A stretch of 34,078 nt of DNA from Planctomycetales bacterium (GCA_007119795.1 SKOZ01000057.1:1-34078); one strand, 5' to 3'. Counted from the stretch's first letter, positions 23,820-33,419 are shown. Translations and numbers: made by a program. The notes: a model not told the origin generated them from the sequence alone.

Positions 23820-25190
23820 GTGAGACGGATAACGCCGGGGAAGGGGAGTCGACGGCCGCCGCCGCGGAAACGCGGCTGGGGTTCGTGGGCGTTGGCCCTA
23901 TTGGGGCTCTTCCCCCTCGTCGCTTCGGCGGTCTGGATGGGCGGCCTCGGGGCATCCGCCCGACCGCTCCCCAGCGCGCCGCGGTGCGATCCGCTGCCGG
24001 TGCGCGCGTCCTCGGCCCGTGTGCCCCGTGCGGCCGGCAGCCAGGTCTTCCGCCCCGAGCATCGTCCCCCGGGTTCCGAGGGGGTGGCGGCCGCGAGAGG
24101 GGCGCCGCGGGAAGAGGCGGCCATCCAGCTCTGCCAGGCCCTGGAACCGGCCGCGCCGCACTCGATTCGCGCCGTCGACTGCGCCGACGGCTGCTGCTGT
24201 ACGCGGTGCGCGCATCGCTGGGAGCGGATGCGACTGGTTCGCTGGCAGGCCTTCGCCCAGGGCGAATACCTCGGCCAGGAGCGTTCCGCGCACGTGAGCG
24301 ATTACCGCTTGCGGGTCGACGACGAGCTGGACCTCCTCTTCCGGCTCACGCGCGACGAGCAGCCGACTCCCTATCGACTCAACGTCGGCGACGAGATCCG
24401 CGTGGAGTCGTTGACCGATCCGGCGTTGGACCGCGATCTGATCATCCAGCCGGACGGCACGATCACGCTCCGCCTCCTCGGCCAGATCCGGGCCACGGGC
24501 CGCACCGTGGCCCAGGTCCGCGAGGCGCTCGAGGCCGCCTACGAGCAGTACTACAAGGTGCCCGCGATCACCGTCACGCCCCTGCGCGTCAACAGCAGGC
24601 TGGAGGACCTGCGGGCCTCGATCGACCGCCGCGCGGGGATGGGCGGCCAGAGCCTCTTCACCCGGGTCACGCCCGAAGGGACCATCGCCCTGCCGGCCCT
24701 GGGGTCGGTGCGGGCCCAAGGGCTCACGCTCACCGAGTTAGGGCGGGAGATCAACGAACGGTACAACCAGCAGATCCAGGGGATCGAAGTAATCCCCGTT
24801 CTCGTGCAGCGGGCTCCGCGGTACATCTACGTGCTGGGCGAGGTCGGCAGTCCGGGGCGCTTCGAACTCACCGGGCCGACCACCGTGCTCCAGGCCCTGG
24901 CGATGGCGGGGAGCTGGAACGTAGGCGCCCACCTCAAGCAAGTGGTCGTCTTTCGCCGCGGCGACGACTGGCGGCTCCTGGCGACGATGGTCGACATCCA
25001 CCGCGCCCTGCACGGCACCGACCCCTGCCCGCAGGGCGAGATCTGGCTCGCCGACTCGGACGTGATCATCGTCCCGAAGAGCCCCGTCCTCGCGACCACC
25101 GATTTCATCGACCTCGTCTTCACCCGCGGCATCTACGGCGTCTTCCCCCTGGGGGCGACCATCAACTTCTCCCGGATGAGCGCGCTGTAG
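23820..25190 (+). CDS. Polysaccharide export protein (Wza-like, SLBB domains)
   Basis: A 456-residue protein of the polysaccharide biosynthesis/export family, which forms the outer channel for capsule or exopolysaccharide. A basic N-terminus and one hydrophobic segment (20-42) act as signal or anchor; there is no lipobox, unlike Wza. An unusual cysteine cluster (Cys121, 125, 126, 127, 130) follows. The Poly_export domain runs from YRLNVGDEIRVESL to about residue 260 and includes QPDGTITLRLLGQIRA. Two SLBB-type parts follow, with TPEGTIALPALGSVRA and YIYVLGEVGSPGRFEL. The GTG start has AAAGGA just upstream and lies one base after the TPR gene stop. A repeat element follows nine bases after its TAG. 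Confidence 0.9.
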   Translation: MRRITPGKGSRRPPPRKRGWGSWALALLGLFPLVASAVWMGGLGASARPLPSAPRCDPLPVRASSARVPRAAGSQVFRPEHRPPGSEGVAAARGAPREEAAIQLCQALEPAAPHSIRAVDCADGCCCTRCAHRWERMRLVRWQAFAQGEYLGQERSAHVSDYRLRVDDELDLLFRLTRDEQPTPYRLNVGDEIRVESLTDPALDRDLIIQPDGTITLRLLGQIRATGRTVAQVREALEAAYEQYYKVPAITVTPLRVNSRLEDLRASIDRRAGMGGQSLFTRVTPEGTIALPALGSVRAQGLTLTELGREINERYNQQIQGIEVIPVLVQRAPRYIYVLGEVGSPGRFELTGPTTVLQALAMAGSWNVGAHLKQVVVFRRGDDWRLLATMVDIHRALHGTDPCPQGEIWLADSDVIIVPKSPVLATTDFIDLVFTRGIYGVFPLGATINFSRMSAL

Positions 25191-25199
25191 AGGTGTCCT

Positions 25200-25417
25200 G
25201 TAACCGTTCACGGGCCGGCCGGGGACTGGTCCATTTTTCGGCCAATAGACCCTCTCTTTAGCAACCGCCGATGCCCGAAAAATGGACCTGTCCCCTTACC
25301 GTGCCGCGGCGTATCGGACGAAGGGGACCGTCCCATTTTCGCGGCCGAATCGCGCCGTCCACGAGGAATACTCTCTATGGCCGCGAAAAAAAGGGACGGT
25401 CCCCCGTGAACGGTTAC
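25200..25417. repeat. Nested inverted-repeat element (REP/MITE-like)
   Basis: An outer perfect 15-bp inverted repeat (25200-25214 and 25403-25417, GTAACCGTTCACGGG) encloses two hairpins. Hairpin 1 pairs 25221-25243 with 25273-25295 (GGGGACTGGTCCATTTTTCG type) with two mismatches. Hairpin 2 pairs 25323-25346 with 25379-25404 (GGGGACCGTCCCATTTTCGC type). Both stems share the GGGGAC...CCATTTTCG core, so they are related. The element fills the gap between two convergent genes and could also serve as a bidirectional terminator. Confidence 0.85.
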
Positions 25418-25423
25418 GGTCTC

Positions 25424-26170
25424 CTACGGGGTGCGGCTGGTGCGGGAAAGGGCCTCCTCGGGGAGAAAGAGCAGGCGGCCGCAGGAGCGGCAGAAGGCGG
25501 GCTGGGAGAGCATGATGGCGTTCACGGCGTTCAGCGGGATCTGCTGGTGGCAGCCGCCGCACGACTGGTGCTCCACGACGGCCATGCCGTCCTCGCCGCG
25601 GGCGGAGACGACCCGCCGATAGTCGATACGGAACTCGGCCGGAAGGCCTTCCTCCTGACGGGCGAGCTCCTCCTCGAGGCGGGCGATCTCGCTGCGCAGC
25701 GCCGGCTCCTCCTCGGCGAACTCGGCCTCCGCCGCCGCCAGGTCGCCGCGGGTCTTCTCGAGGGCGGCCTCGGCTTCGGTAATCCTCCGCGGGTACTCGT
25801 CGAGCCGCTCCAGGGATTCGAGGATCTCGTCGGCCAGCACGCTGTTGGCCATCTCGGCCGCGGCGATCTGCTCCTTCAAACCCTGGTACTCGACGTTGCT
25901 CTTGGCGGCGTTGAGCTGGACCTGCAGCTTGCCGAGCCGCTCCTCGTTGGTCTTCAGTTGGAGCTGCTTCTTGTCCGTGGCGACGCGAAAGGCCTTGGCT
26001 TCCTCCTTCAGGGCGTGCAACTCCTCCTCCAGGCGCTGCACGTTGGCCTGGCGGGCGCGGATGACGCGCGGGCCGCGCGCGAGCCGTTCCCTAAGATCGC
26101 CGAGCTGGCGGTGGATGCGGTGGAGAGTGATGAGCGTTTCCGGGGCGACTTGGGGGCGGGTAGGCGACAT
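25424..26170 (-). CDS. C4-type zinc-ribbon coiled-coil protein
   Basis: A 248-residue protein. Residues of about 10-180 are a long, mostly helical coiled coil rich in E, A, L and R (for example RLEEELHALKEEAKAFRV and EIARLEEELARQEE). The C-terminus is a zinc ribbon with CGGCHQQIP and FCRSCGRLLF, matching the zf-RING_7 family. The family is widespread and its role is poorly defined; nucleic-acid or ribosome-associated functions have been proposed. It lies downstream of rpoD in the same orientation, but an intrinsic terminator (26285-26323) separates them, so it may have its own promoter or depend on readthrough. ATG at 26170 is chosen because the longer frame adds only basic, unconserved residues. 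Confidence 0.85.
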   Translation of the reverse strand: MSPTRPQVAPETLITLHRIHRQLGDLRERLARGPRVIRARQANVQRLEEELHALKEEAKAFRVATDKKQLQLKTNEERLGKLQVQLNAAKSNVEYQGLKEQIAAAEMANSVLADEILESLERLDEYPRRITEAEAALEKTRGDLAAAEAEFAEEEPALRSEIARLEEELARQEEGLPAEFRIDYRRVVSARGEDGMAVVEHQSCGGCHQQIPLNAVNAIMLSQPAFCRSCGRLLFLPEEALSRTSRTP

Positions 26171-26284
26171 GGTGGGAACCAGTGGGTATTCGGGGTACAC
26201 GGGCGGGGCAACAACGATCAAGAGGCCCTCACGCCGTTGGGGGCCGGGCGCGGCGGTTCGGCCCCCGCGACTCCGGAGTCGCCA

Positions 26285-26323
26285 AGAAACAAAAACGGCC
26301 GCCGGAGAGACGACCGGCGGCCG
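26285..26323 (-). terminator. Intrinsic terminator after rpoD
   Basis: On the minus strand a perfect 10-bp stem (26314-26323 with 26296-26305, CGGCCGCCGG type) and an 8-base loop are followed by TTTTTGTTTCTT. It lies about 70 bases after the rpoD stop. Confidence 0.88.
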
Positions 26324-26350
26324 GTGGCTGTACGGCGGCCCCGCGCGCCG

Positions 26351-26371
26351 CGGGGCGCGGGGCGCGGGGCG
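26351..26371. repeat. Three tandem CGGGGCG heptamers
   Basis: Three perfect 7-bp units lie between the rpoD stop and its terminator. They share the 7-bp period, though not the sequence, of the arrays at 730 and 33416. Confidence 0.7.
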
Positions 26372-26391
26372 CAATCCCCTGGATCGGCGAC

Positions 26392-28062
26392 TCAGCCCGC
26401 CACCCGCTGGAGAAAACCAGCGAGCTGTTCGCTCCGCACCGGGTGCTGCAGCTTGCGGACCGCCTTGGCCTCGATCTGGCGGACCCGCTCCCGGGTGACG
26501 CGGAATATGCGGCCCACCTCCTCGAGCGTGTAGGTGCAGCCGTCGCCCAGGCCGTAGCGAAGGCGGATGATCTCCCGCTCGCGGTAGGTGAGCGTCTTGA
26601 GGAGGGCCTCGATCTTCTCACGGAGCAACTCGTTGCTGGCGGTCCGTTCAGGGCGCGGACTCGCCTGGTCTTCGATGAACTCGCCAAAGCAGCTATCCTC
26701 GCTCTCGCCCACGGGGCGGTCGAGGCTCACCGGCTGGCGGCCGATGCTCAGCACCCGCCGCGCCTCGTCCAGGGAGAGTCCGGCGGCGGCGGCCACTTCC
26801 TCTGTTGTCGGCTCTCGGCCCAGTTCTTGCAAGAGCCTCCGCGACGAGTTTTTCAATTTGCCGAGCACGTCGATCATGTGGACCGGAATACGAATGGTGC
26901 GGGCCTGATCGGCAATGGCCCGCGTGATCGCCTGCCGGATCCACCAGGTGGCGTAGGTGGAGAACTTGAAGCCCCGCCGGTATTCGTACTTGTCTACCGC
27001 CCGCATGAGCCCCGTATTCCCCTCCTGAATGAGGTCCAGGAAGCTCAATCCGCGGTTGCGGTACTTCTTGGCGATCGAGACCACCAGGCGGAGGTTGCCC
27101 CCCGAGAGTTGCCTCTTGACCCGCTCGTAGTCCTGGTACTGGCTCCGCAGGAGGGTGCACCGCAGCCGCAGGCTCTTGGGGCTCTCCTGGGTGAGGAGCA
27201 TCAGGTCGCGGAGCTCCCGCCGGAGATTCGCCCGCTGGTCACGCAGTTCCGGGTCGCCGGCGATGGCGCGGAGGCGACCGCGGATGGCCTCCATGCGGGC
27301 CAGGGTGTCCTCCATCTGGCGGATCATGGCCTGGACGCGGCGGGTCCGAAGGCTGAGCTCCTCGGTGAGCGTCAATGCCTTGCGGCGGCGGCGGATGAAG
27401 CGGCGCCGGGCGGCATCCCGCTCCGCCCTATCGGTTCTCCGGCTGATCATGACCCGGAAATCGGCGGCGTTGCCCTCCATCAGGTGATTGAGCGTTTGCA
27501 GATTGTGGGGCATGCGGGCGAGGATCTGCTCCTTGGTCAGGCGCTCGGTGAGCGAGACCTTGATCGTGCGATCGAAGGGGAGCGATCCCCGGTGGACCTT
27601 GGCCAAGGTGCCCACCGTGGCCTTGAGCGCCAGGTGGCAACCGAGGACCGTGCGGCGGAAGCGCTTGCGGGTCACCTCGATCTTCTTGGCCAGCGCGATC
27701 TCCTCCTCGCGGGAGAGAAGGGGAATCTCCGCCATCTGCGACAGGTAGAGGCGAATAGGGTCGCTGCTCCATTTGGGGAGCTCTCCGGGCGGCAACGGCG
27801 GCAGCCCCGCCTCCACGGCGACCCGATCGAGAGGATCTCTCGGGCAGTCTTCCGAATCGCCGCCGCTTCCGTTGGGCGAGTCCGCGGGGGGCTCGCTCCG
27901 CAACTCGATTCCCCGCTCATCCAGTTGGACGAGGAGATTGTCCAGCTTGTCGGGGTCCATCGCCTCGTCGGGCAGATAGTTGGCCACCTCGTCGTAGGTG
28001 AGGTAACCCTGGCTGCGGCCCTTGACGATCAGATCGAACAGTTCCTGGTCGGCGTGTTCCAC
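26392..28062 (-). CDS. rpoD: RNA polymerase primary sigma factor
   Basis: A 556-residue sigma70-family factor that directs RNA polymerase to housekeeping promoters. A short region 1.1 ([20 protein letters not shown]) is followed by region 1.2 ([22 protein letters not shown]). A non-conserved helical insert covers about 140-310. Region 2 has [22 protein letters not shown] and [19 protein letters not shown]. Region 3 is present, and region 4 has the helix-turn-helix [20 protein letters not shown]. The GTG at 28062 is preferred to the ATG at 28086, because AAAGGAG lies eight bases before the GTG whereas the ATG has none. It follows dnaG by 113 bases and is closed by the terminator at 26285-26323, the classic dnaG-rpoD order. 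Confidence 0.96.
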   Translation of the reverse strand: MEHADQELFDLIVKGRSQGYLTYDEVANYLPDEAMDPDKLDNLLVQLDERGIELRSEPPADSPNGSGGDSEDCPRDPLDRVAVEAGLPPLPPGELPKWSSDPIRLYLSQMAEIPLLSREEEIALAKKIEVTRKRFRRTVLGCHLALKATVGTLAKVHRGSLPFDRTIKVSLTERLTKEQILARMPHNLQTLNHLMEGNAADFRVMISRRTDRAERDAARRRFIRRRRKALTLTEELSLRTRRVQAMIRQMEDTLARMEAIRGRLRAIAGDPELRDQRANLRRELRDLMLLTQESPKSLRLRCTLLRSQYQDYERVKRQLSGGNLRLVVSIAKKYRNRGLSFLDLIQEGNTGLMRAVDKYEYRRGFKFSTYATWWIRQAITRAIADQARTIRIPVHMIDVLGKLKNSSRRLLQELGREPTTEEVAAAAGLSLDEARRVLSIGRQPVSLDRPVGESEDSCFGEFIEDQASPRPERTASNELLREKIEALLKTLTYREREIIRLRYGLGDGCTYTLEEVGRIFRVTRERVRQIEAKAVRKLQHPVRSEQLAGFLQRVAG

Positions 28063-28175
28063 CGTACGCACTCCTTTCGCGTCCATGCGACGCGCTGGGC
28101 GGAAACTCTGCGGATTGCGGCAATCGGGCTGTGCGGGAACAGCCCCGGCGACGCCGCCTTCCCACCGGCGCGGTC

Positions 28176-30110
28176 CTACCCTTCCTTGGGCTCGGAAATG
28201 CCGTGCCGGGTTCGCTCACGTAATAAGATCTCCTCGAGTAATGCCGCGCCTCTCGCGGGGTCCAGCCCCGGCGACCGCAGCGCAGCCGAATGCTCACCGC
28301 GGCGGCGGTCTTCGCCGCGACGAAAGTAACTCTTCATCAACTCGTCCAGGAGCCGCGCCGGCTCGGCAGCCGGGTCGGCGCGGCCACGGCCCGCTTCGTC
28401 GAGGGCCACGATGCGGCACTTCATCTGCGGATCGTCGAAACAGAGCATGAGCCGCTCGAAAGAGGGGGTGGTGCCCTCCTCAAGAAGGGCATCCAAGGCG
28501 GCGAAGATCCGCCGCCGGGGCCCCTCCGGCCACTCGCCGGCGGGCAGCCGGGCGGTCACCTTGGGGACGAGTTCGGGGTGGACGATGAGGATTTGCAGCA
28601 CTTCGTCCTGCCACCGGGCAAGCCAGGCGTCGGCGGGCTCGGAAGGGTGGGGCTGCGCGGGAGCAGGCGCCGTCTCGGGCTTGGTGGCGCGTCGCAGGGA
28701 ACGGCCGCGGAGGCTCGCCAGGCGCGCGCGCACTTCGCCTTCCGGCACGCGGAACCGCTCCGCCAGCCGCTGAATGATCTTCTCTTGCCGAAAGGGCGTG
28801 GTGGCGGCGTCGCGGGGCGCCTTGGCCAGGATGGCCACCAGCCGCTCCAGGGCCTCGCTGGCTCGATGGACGTCGCGCGCCAGGTCGATCCCCTCCGTGG
28901 CCGCGCGGAAGGCGTGCTCCATGGCGTCTTCGGCGTGGCTCTCCAGGAGCGCGGCGAAGGCCGCCGCTCCTCGATCCTGCAGATAATCGCAGGGGTCGAG
29001 GCCGGCGGGGAGCGTGAGGACGCGGAGCTCGACTTGCTGAGCGATGAAGAGCTCGAGGACCTCGTTGGCTCGCCGGCGGCCGGCCTCGTCACCGTCGAGG
29101 ACCAGGACGATGCGATCCGCAAAGCGCCGCAGGAGCCGCACGTGTTCCGGCCCCAGGGCGGTGCCCAACACGGCCACGGCATCGGTGAAGCCGTGCTGAT
29201 GGGCCATGATGCAGTCGGTGTAGCCCTCCATGACCAGAGCCGTGTTCGAGCGGCGGAGCGAGTCGCGGGCAGCATCGAGCCCATAGAGGAGGTGGCTCTT
29301 GGCGAAGAGGGGCGTCTCCGGTGAGTTGAGGTACTTGGCCTTGCTCGCCCCCCCCGCCTCGGGGAGGATTCGCCCGCCGAAGCCCAACGTGCGCCCTTGG
29401 GTATCGCGGATGGGGAAGAGGACCCGCCCGGCGAAACGATCGTAATAGCCGCCGCTCTCCCGGCGGACGATCAGGCCGATCGCTTCGAGGGTCTGGGCAT
29501 CGAATGGGGTCCCTCGGCACCTCTCCAGGAGCCAGTCCCTGCGAACCGGGGCGAACCCGAGGCGGAAGCCGGTTGTCGAGTCGGGGGTGATACCCCTCTC
29601 GGCGAGATAGCGGCGCGCCGGCGCCGCCACCTCGTCCCTGAGGAGGCAGGCGTGGAATTGGTTCTCGGCCCACGCGGCAGCGGCGAAGAGGTGGCGCTTG
29701 TCGCGGCCTCTGCCCGGTTTGGCTTCGTCGCGAAACCCCTCCGCAGCGCGTCTGCCCGCGCGCGAACGGCCTGCGGGCGGATCGGGGGCGATGCCCGCCC
29801 GCTCGGCGAGCGTCGCGAGGGCCTCGGGGAAGGCTACCCCCTCGATCTGCATCATGAAGCTGAAGACGTCGCCACCGAGATTGCATACCCAGCAACGGTA
29901 CGACTGGCGGTCGGGGCTGACCTGGAGGCTGGGGCGGGTGTCGTCGTGCCAGGGGCAAAGCCCGACAAAGTTCCTTCCCTGGCGGCGGAGCGTGACGAAG
30001 CTGCCGATCAGCTCGACGATATCGATCGCCTGGCGAACACGCTCCTTGAAATCCAGCGACGAGCGCAACGACACCGTCTGCTCCCGTGCTATCCGAGGGG
30101 CGACTTCCAT
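28176..30110 (-). CDS. dnaG: DNA primase
   Basis: A primase of about 644 residues that makes RNA primers for replication. The N-terminal CHC2 zinc finger has Cys52-Pro-Trp-His55 and Cys73-Trp-Val-Cys76. The catalytic core includes [20 protein letters not shown]. The TOPRIM motifs are [15 protein letters not shown] and the acidic [12 protein letters not shown]-terminal helicase-binding-like region follows. The start ATG at 30110 is chosen by distance to the zinc finger; GTG a little downstream (VSLRSSLDF) is an alternative, and the longer frame from 30215 would leave almost no leader after the predicted transcription start near 30229. It is first in the dnaG-rpoD unit. No rpsU gene is seen upstream. 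Confidence 0.96.
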   Translation of the reverse strand: MEVAPRIAREQTVSLRSSLDFKERVRQAIDIVELIGSFVTLRRQGRNFVGLCPWHDDTRPSLQVSPDRQSYRCWVCNLGGDVFSFMMQIEGVAFPEALATLAERAGIAPDPPAGRSRAGRRAAEGFRDEAKPGRGRDKRHLFAAAAWAENQFHACLLRDEVAAPARRYLAERGITPDSTTGFRLGFAPVRRDWLLERCRGTPFDAQTLEAIGLIVRRESGGYYDRFAGRVLFPIRDTQGRTLGFGGRILPEAGGASKAKYLNSPETPLFAKSHLLYGLDAARDSLRRSNTALVMEGYTDCIMAHQHGFTDAVAVLGTALGPEHVRLLRRFADRIVLVLDGDEAGRRRANEVLELFIAQQVELRVLTLPAGLDPCDYLQDRGAAAFAALLESHAEDAMEHAFRAATEGIDLARDVHRASEALERLVAILAKAPRDAATTPFRQEKIIQRLAERFRVPEGEVRARLASLRGRSLRRATKPETAPAPAQPHPSEPADAWLARWQDEVLQILIVHPELVPKVTARLPAGEWPEGPRRRIFAALDALLEEGTTPSFERLMLCFDDPQMKCRIVALDEAGRGRADPAAEPARLLDELMKSYFRRGEDRRRGEHSAALRSPGLDPARGAALLEEILLRERTRHGISEPKEG

Positions 30111-30235
30111 GTCCCAACTGTCAGACACAGGCGGCAAGTCCTTTTGCCGAGTCGCGGCATCCGACGCGCCGCGAGGGGTTGATCCGCAGGCTCGGCTGCG
30201 GGGGGCGAGTGGCATCGCCCGCTGAGGATGGGGCG

Positions 30236-30264
30236 ATTATAGCCCTGCCCTCCGCAGCGGTCAA
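30236..30264 (-). promoter_or_regulatory. Strong sigma70 promoter for dnaG-rpoD
   Basis: TTGACC (30264-30259), exactly 17 bases, TATAAT (30241-30236) on the minus strand: a five-of-six -35 and a perfect -10. The start is expected near 30229, about 120 bases before the dnaG ATG. Confidence 0.85.
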
Positions 30265-30292
30265 GAACGCAGTTCGTCGCGGCAATTCGCCA

Positions 30293-30321
30293 TTGCAGCG
30301 GGAGAGGGCAGTCGGCATAAT
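30293..30321 (+). promoter_or_regulatory. Divergent sigma70-type promoter toward lpxA
   Basis: TTGCAG (30293-30298), 17 bases, CATAAT (30316-30321) on the plus strand. The spacer and flanks (GAGGGCAG, then the -10, then GCCC) resemble those of the dnaG promoter on the other strand. The predicted leader to lpxA is about 240 bases. Confidence 0.6.
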
Positions 30322-30570
30322 GCCCGCGCGACGAGGGATCGTCCCCAGCCGGCTCGCACGACACAGGGGCGGCCTCCGACGAATGATCGCGGAGCCCCTC
30401 CCCCGGTACTGCCCGCAGAACCGCTGGATTCCGTGCCGCCGACACATCGGGCTGATGCGCTTCACCATGGGCAACCGATAAGAAATGGTGTGTGGCCCCT
30501 GCAGACACGACGGTACGTCGAACCATTCAGCCTCCCTCGGGCGGCCATTGAGGGTCGCAAAGGTGAACCC

Positions 30571-31419
30571 GTGAAAATCCATCCCCTGGCTTGCATCGCT
30601 CCCTCCGCTCACCTGGGCCGCAACGTCTCGATCGGACCGTTCTGTGTGGTGGAAGAAGACGTCGTTCTGGGCGACGATTGCACGCTGGCGAGCCACGTGG
30701 TCGTGAAAAGTGGCACCATCATGGGGGATGGCAATACCCTCTGTGATGCGGCCATCATCGGCGGAATGCCGCAGCACGTCCGTACTCCCGAGAGGCCCGG
30801 TCGGGTGGTCATCGGGTCGCACAACACGATCCGCGAACACGTCACCGTCCACCGCGCCCTGGAGCCCGACGGCGTCACGACCGTTGGCGACCACAACCTC
30901 TTCATGGTCGGCAGCCACATAGCCCACGACTGCCGGGTGGGGAGCCATTGCATCCTCACCAACCACGCCCTGTTGGGCGGCCACGTGACGGTGGAGGATC
31001 GCGCCTACGTCTCCGGTGCCGTGGCGGTCCACCAGTTCTGCCGAATCGGGACCTTGGCGATGGTCGGCGGCCATGCGCGCTGCGTCCAAGACATCCCCCC
31101 CTACGTGACCATCGACGGCCTCAGCGGGCTGGTGGTGGGGCTGAACACCGTGGGAATCCGGCGTGCCGGATACAAGTCCTCCGACCTGAAACAGCTCAAG
31201 GACGCCTACCGCGTCATCTACCGCAGCCGCCTCTCCTGGGCCGATGTGCTCGAGACCCTCAAGGCACAGTTCCCCGAGGGCCCCGCCGCCCGTTTCCACG
31301 AGTTCCTTGCCGGGACCACTCGTGGTATCATTTCAGAGCGGAGGCTTCCGCCGGGCGCCACGCTCAAGCTCCGCCTTCCCGCGGAGGAAGATCCGGGTAT
31401 GCGCGTCAAGGCGGGCTGA
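30571..31419 (+). CDS. lpxA: UDP-N-acetylglucosamine O-acyltransferase
   Basis: A 282-residue left-handed beta-helix acyltransferase that performs the first step of lipid A synthesis, moving an acyl chain from acyl carrier protein to UDP-GlcNAc. Hexapeptide-repeat coils fill residues 1-185 (IHPLACIAPSAHLGRNVSIG at the start). The catalytic histidine is His119 in GSHIAHDCRVG, matching His125 of E. coli. AVHQFCRIG and DIPPYVTIDG are family landmarks. The C-terminal 80 residues form the usual helical domain. The GTG at 30571 is chosen because AGGTGA lies four bases upstream and the first beta-helix coil begins at residue 2. It implies lipid A and an outer membrane. Other lpx genes are not adjacent. 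Confidence 0.93.
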   Translation: MKIHPLACIAPSAHLGRNVSIGPFCVVEEDVVLGDDCTLASHVVVKSGTIMGDGNTLCDAAIIGGMPQHVRTPERPGRVVIGSHNTIREHVTVHRALEPDGVTTVGDHNLFMVGSHIAHDCRVGSHCILTNHALLGGHVTVEDRAYVSGAVAVHQFCRIGTLAMVGGHARCVQDIPPYVTIDGLSGLVVGLNTVGIRRAGYKSSDLKQLKDAYRVIYRSRLSWADVLETLKAQFPEGPAARFHEFLAGTTRGIISERRLPPGATLKLRLPAEEDPGMRVKAG

Positions 31420-31574
31420 ACGCTCTGGCTTGCGGGGGTATCGCCGTACGGCTTCGCCCCTCCCCGGCTGCTGGTATCCTACCGGCACGCCGGGTTCGCC
31501 GGATGCCGTTGCATGGGTCGTCCGGCCTCCCTGTGCCGCGGGTGCACCGAAGCCCCATTCTTGGCGCCGAGACG

Positions 31575-33419
31575 ATGGGCTGGTTCTGGACACCGAGATC
31601 GATTGCTGCCTGCCTGGTAATCTCCTTGGCCATGGCGGGGATGGTCTACGTCGTCTCCCTGGGGACGCTCCCTCCGGCGGATTTCACCTTCTGCAACGGC
31701 GAGATCAAGTCGGTCGACCCCGCACAGGTCACCGGCCAGCCGGAAGGCCGGATCGTCTGGGCCCTCTTCGAGGGGCTGTGCCGCCTCGACCCCGAGACCC
31801 TCGAGCCCATCCCCGGGATGGCCGAATCGTGGACCCTCTCCGACGACGGCTTGACCTACACCTTCCGCTTCCGCGCCAACGCCCTCTGGTCCGACGGCTC
31901 GCCGGTGACCGCCGACGATTTCCACTACTCGTACCGCCGCGTCCTCCACCCGGAGACGGCGTGCGAATATGCCGGCGAGCTCTGGTATATCGAGGGTGCC
32001 CGCAAATACACCTCGGGTCAGGTCGAGCTCGGCGATCCGGTGGAGATCGAGTTGGAGGAACAGCCGCGGGGGGCGCTGCCGCACGCGCGGGGAGTGACGC
32101 TCCGCGGCCGGCTCGAATCGGTCGAGGGGCGCGACGGTGAGGAGCCGATCTACACGGTGGCCGTCGACGGCCGCATGCGGCGATTCCAGCGGGGCTCGCG
32201 GGGGGACGGCATCGAGGACTACCGTTGGCTGCTCTACGACTTCGAAGAGGTGGGCGTTGAGGTTCTCGACCCGGAGACGCTCCGCATCACGCTCGAACAC
32301 CCCACGCCCTACTTTCTCAGCCTGACGGCCTTCTATCCCTTCTCCCCGGTCAACCGCGACTGCGTGGATCGCTACGGCTCGCCCGACTGGACCAAGCCGG
32401 AGAACATCGTCAGCAACGGCCCCTTCGTCTTGCAGTTCCGCCGCATCCGCGATCGTGTGCGGCTCGCCAAGAACCCGCATTACTGGGACAGCGAGAACGT
32501 CCACCTGGAGACCATCGACGCTCTGGCCGTCAGTGCGGCGACGACGATGCTCAATCTCTACATGACCGGAGTCGCCGACTGGATCCCCTCCGTCCCGGTG
32601 GAGGCCGCCCCGGTACTCATGGAGCGGCCCGAGGGCGACTTCCGCCCGGCCCCTTACCTGGCCACCTACTACTACATGCTCAACACCGCCGATCCGGCGC
32701 TCGCCGACCGGCGGGTCCGGCGGGCCCTCCACCTGGCCATCGACCGCGAGGAGCTGGTGACCAAGGTCACCCGCAGCGGCCAGGTCCCGGCCTACAGCAT
32801 CGTCCCGGACGAGATCACCCGCTACATGCCCTACACCCCGCAGCACGCCCCCCCACGCGACGTCGAGGCGGCGCAACGGCTCATGGCCGAGGCGGGCTAT
32901 CCCGGTGGTCGCGGCTTCCCCCGCATCGAAATCCTCTACAACGACCTGGAGGCCCACCGCACGATCGCCGAGCTCATCCAGTCGCAATGGACCAACGCCC
33001 TGGGCATCGAGACGCGCTTGGCTGCACAGGAATGGGGGGCCTATCTCAGCAGCCGGCAGACCGGCAACTACCAGGTCGCCCGCGCCGGCTGGATCGGCGA
33101 CTACGTGGACCCGAACACCTTCCTGAAGATGTTCACCACCGGCAGCCCCCTCAACCAGACCCGCTGGAGCCACGGCGAGTACGATGCCCTGGTCGACGCC
33201 GCCCGCCGCGAGTCCGCCCCCGCCCGCCGCCTCGCCTTGATGGAGGAGGCCGAGGCAATCCTCATGGATGAGCTTCCCGTGATCCCCCTCTACTTCTACG
33301 TTTCGCAGAACATGGTCCGCCCCTATGTCGAGGGTTTCCATCATAACATTCAAGACATCCACCCCCTCCAATCGATCCGCATCGACCCGCAGCGCAAGGC
33401 CGAAATACTCGGTCCGTAG
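31575..33419 (+). CDS. Oligopeptide ABC transporter substrate-binding protein (OppA/SBP5) with extra domain
   Basis: A 614-residue family 5 solute-binding protein. A hydrophobic N-terminal segment (about 9-28) lacks a lipobox, so it is probably an uncleaved anchor or a standard signal. SBP5 landmarks include CNGEIKSVDPAQVTG, GLTYTFRFRANALWSDGSPV, YWDSENVHLETI, VRRALHLAIDREEL and QNMVRPYVEGFHHN. Between GARKYTSG (about 148) and VGVEVLDPETL (about 220) is an insert of about 65 residues, absent from E. coli OppA and apparently beta-rich (VTLRGRLESVEGRDGEEPIY). The permease gene follows after 123 bases. The stop codon lies inside a heptamer repeat. Peptide specificity unknown. Confidence 0.9.
   Translation: MGWFWTPRSIAACLVISLAMAGMVYVVSLGTLPPADFTFCNGEIKSVDPAQVTGQPEGRIVWALFEGLCRLDPETLEPIPGMAESWTLSDDGLTYTFRFRANALWSDGSPVTADDFHYSYRRVLHPETACEYAGELWYIEGARKYTSGQVELGDPVEIELEEQPRGALPHARGVTLRGRLESVEGRDGEEPIYTVAVDGRMRRFQRGSRGDGIEDYRWLLYDFEEVGVEVLDPETLRITLEHPTPYFLSLTAFYPFSPVNRDCVDRYGSPDWTKPENIVSNGPFVLQFRRIRDRVRLAKNPHYWDSENVHLETIDALAVSAATTMLNLYMTGVADWIPSVPVEAAPVLMERPEGDFRPAPYLATYYYMLNTADPALADRRVRRALHLAIDREELVTKVTRSGQVPAYSIVPDEITRYMPYTPQHAPPRDVEAAQRLMAEAGYPGGRGFPRIEILYNDLEAHRTIAELIQSQWTNALGIETRLAAQEWGAYLSSRQTGNYQVARAGWIGDYVDPNTFLKMFTTGSPLNQTRWSHGEYDALVDAARRESAPARRLALMEEAEAILMDELPVIPLYFYVSQNMVRPYVEGFHHNIQDIHPLQSIRIDPQRKAEILGP

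Larger units (their letters stand above)
30111..30570. other. Divergent dnaG / lpxA promoter region
   Basis: A 460-base gap without a supported gene. It contains a near-consensus minus-strand promoter for dnaG (30236-30264) and a plus-strand promoter (30293-30321). The stretch from 30322 to 30560 is an unusually long leader for lpxA, with open frames but no recognisable protein features. Confidence 0.55.

Noticed and set aside
26182..28329. Plus-strand open frame opposite rpoD
   Set aside because: Mirror of the rpoD coding sequence, with no protein signature.
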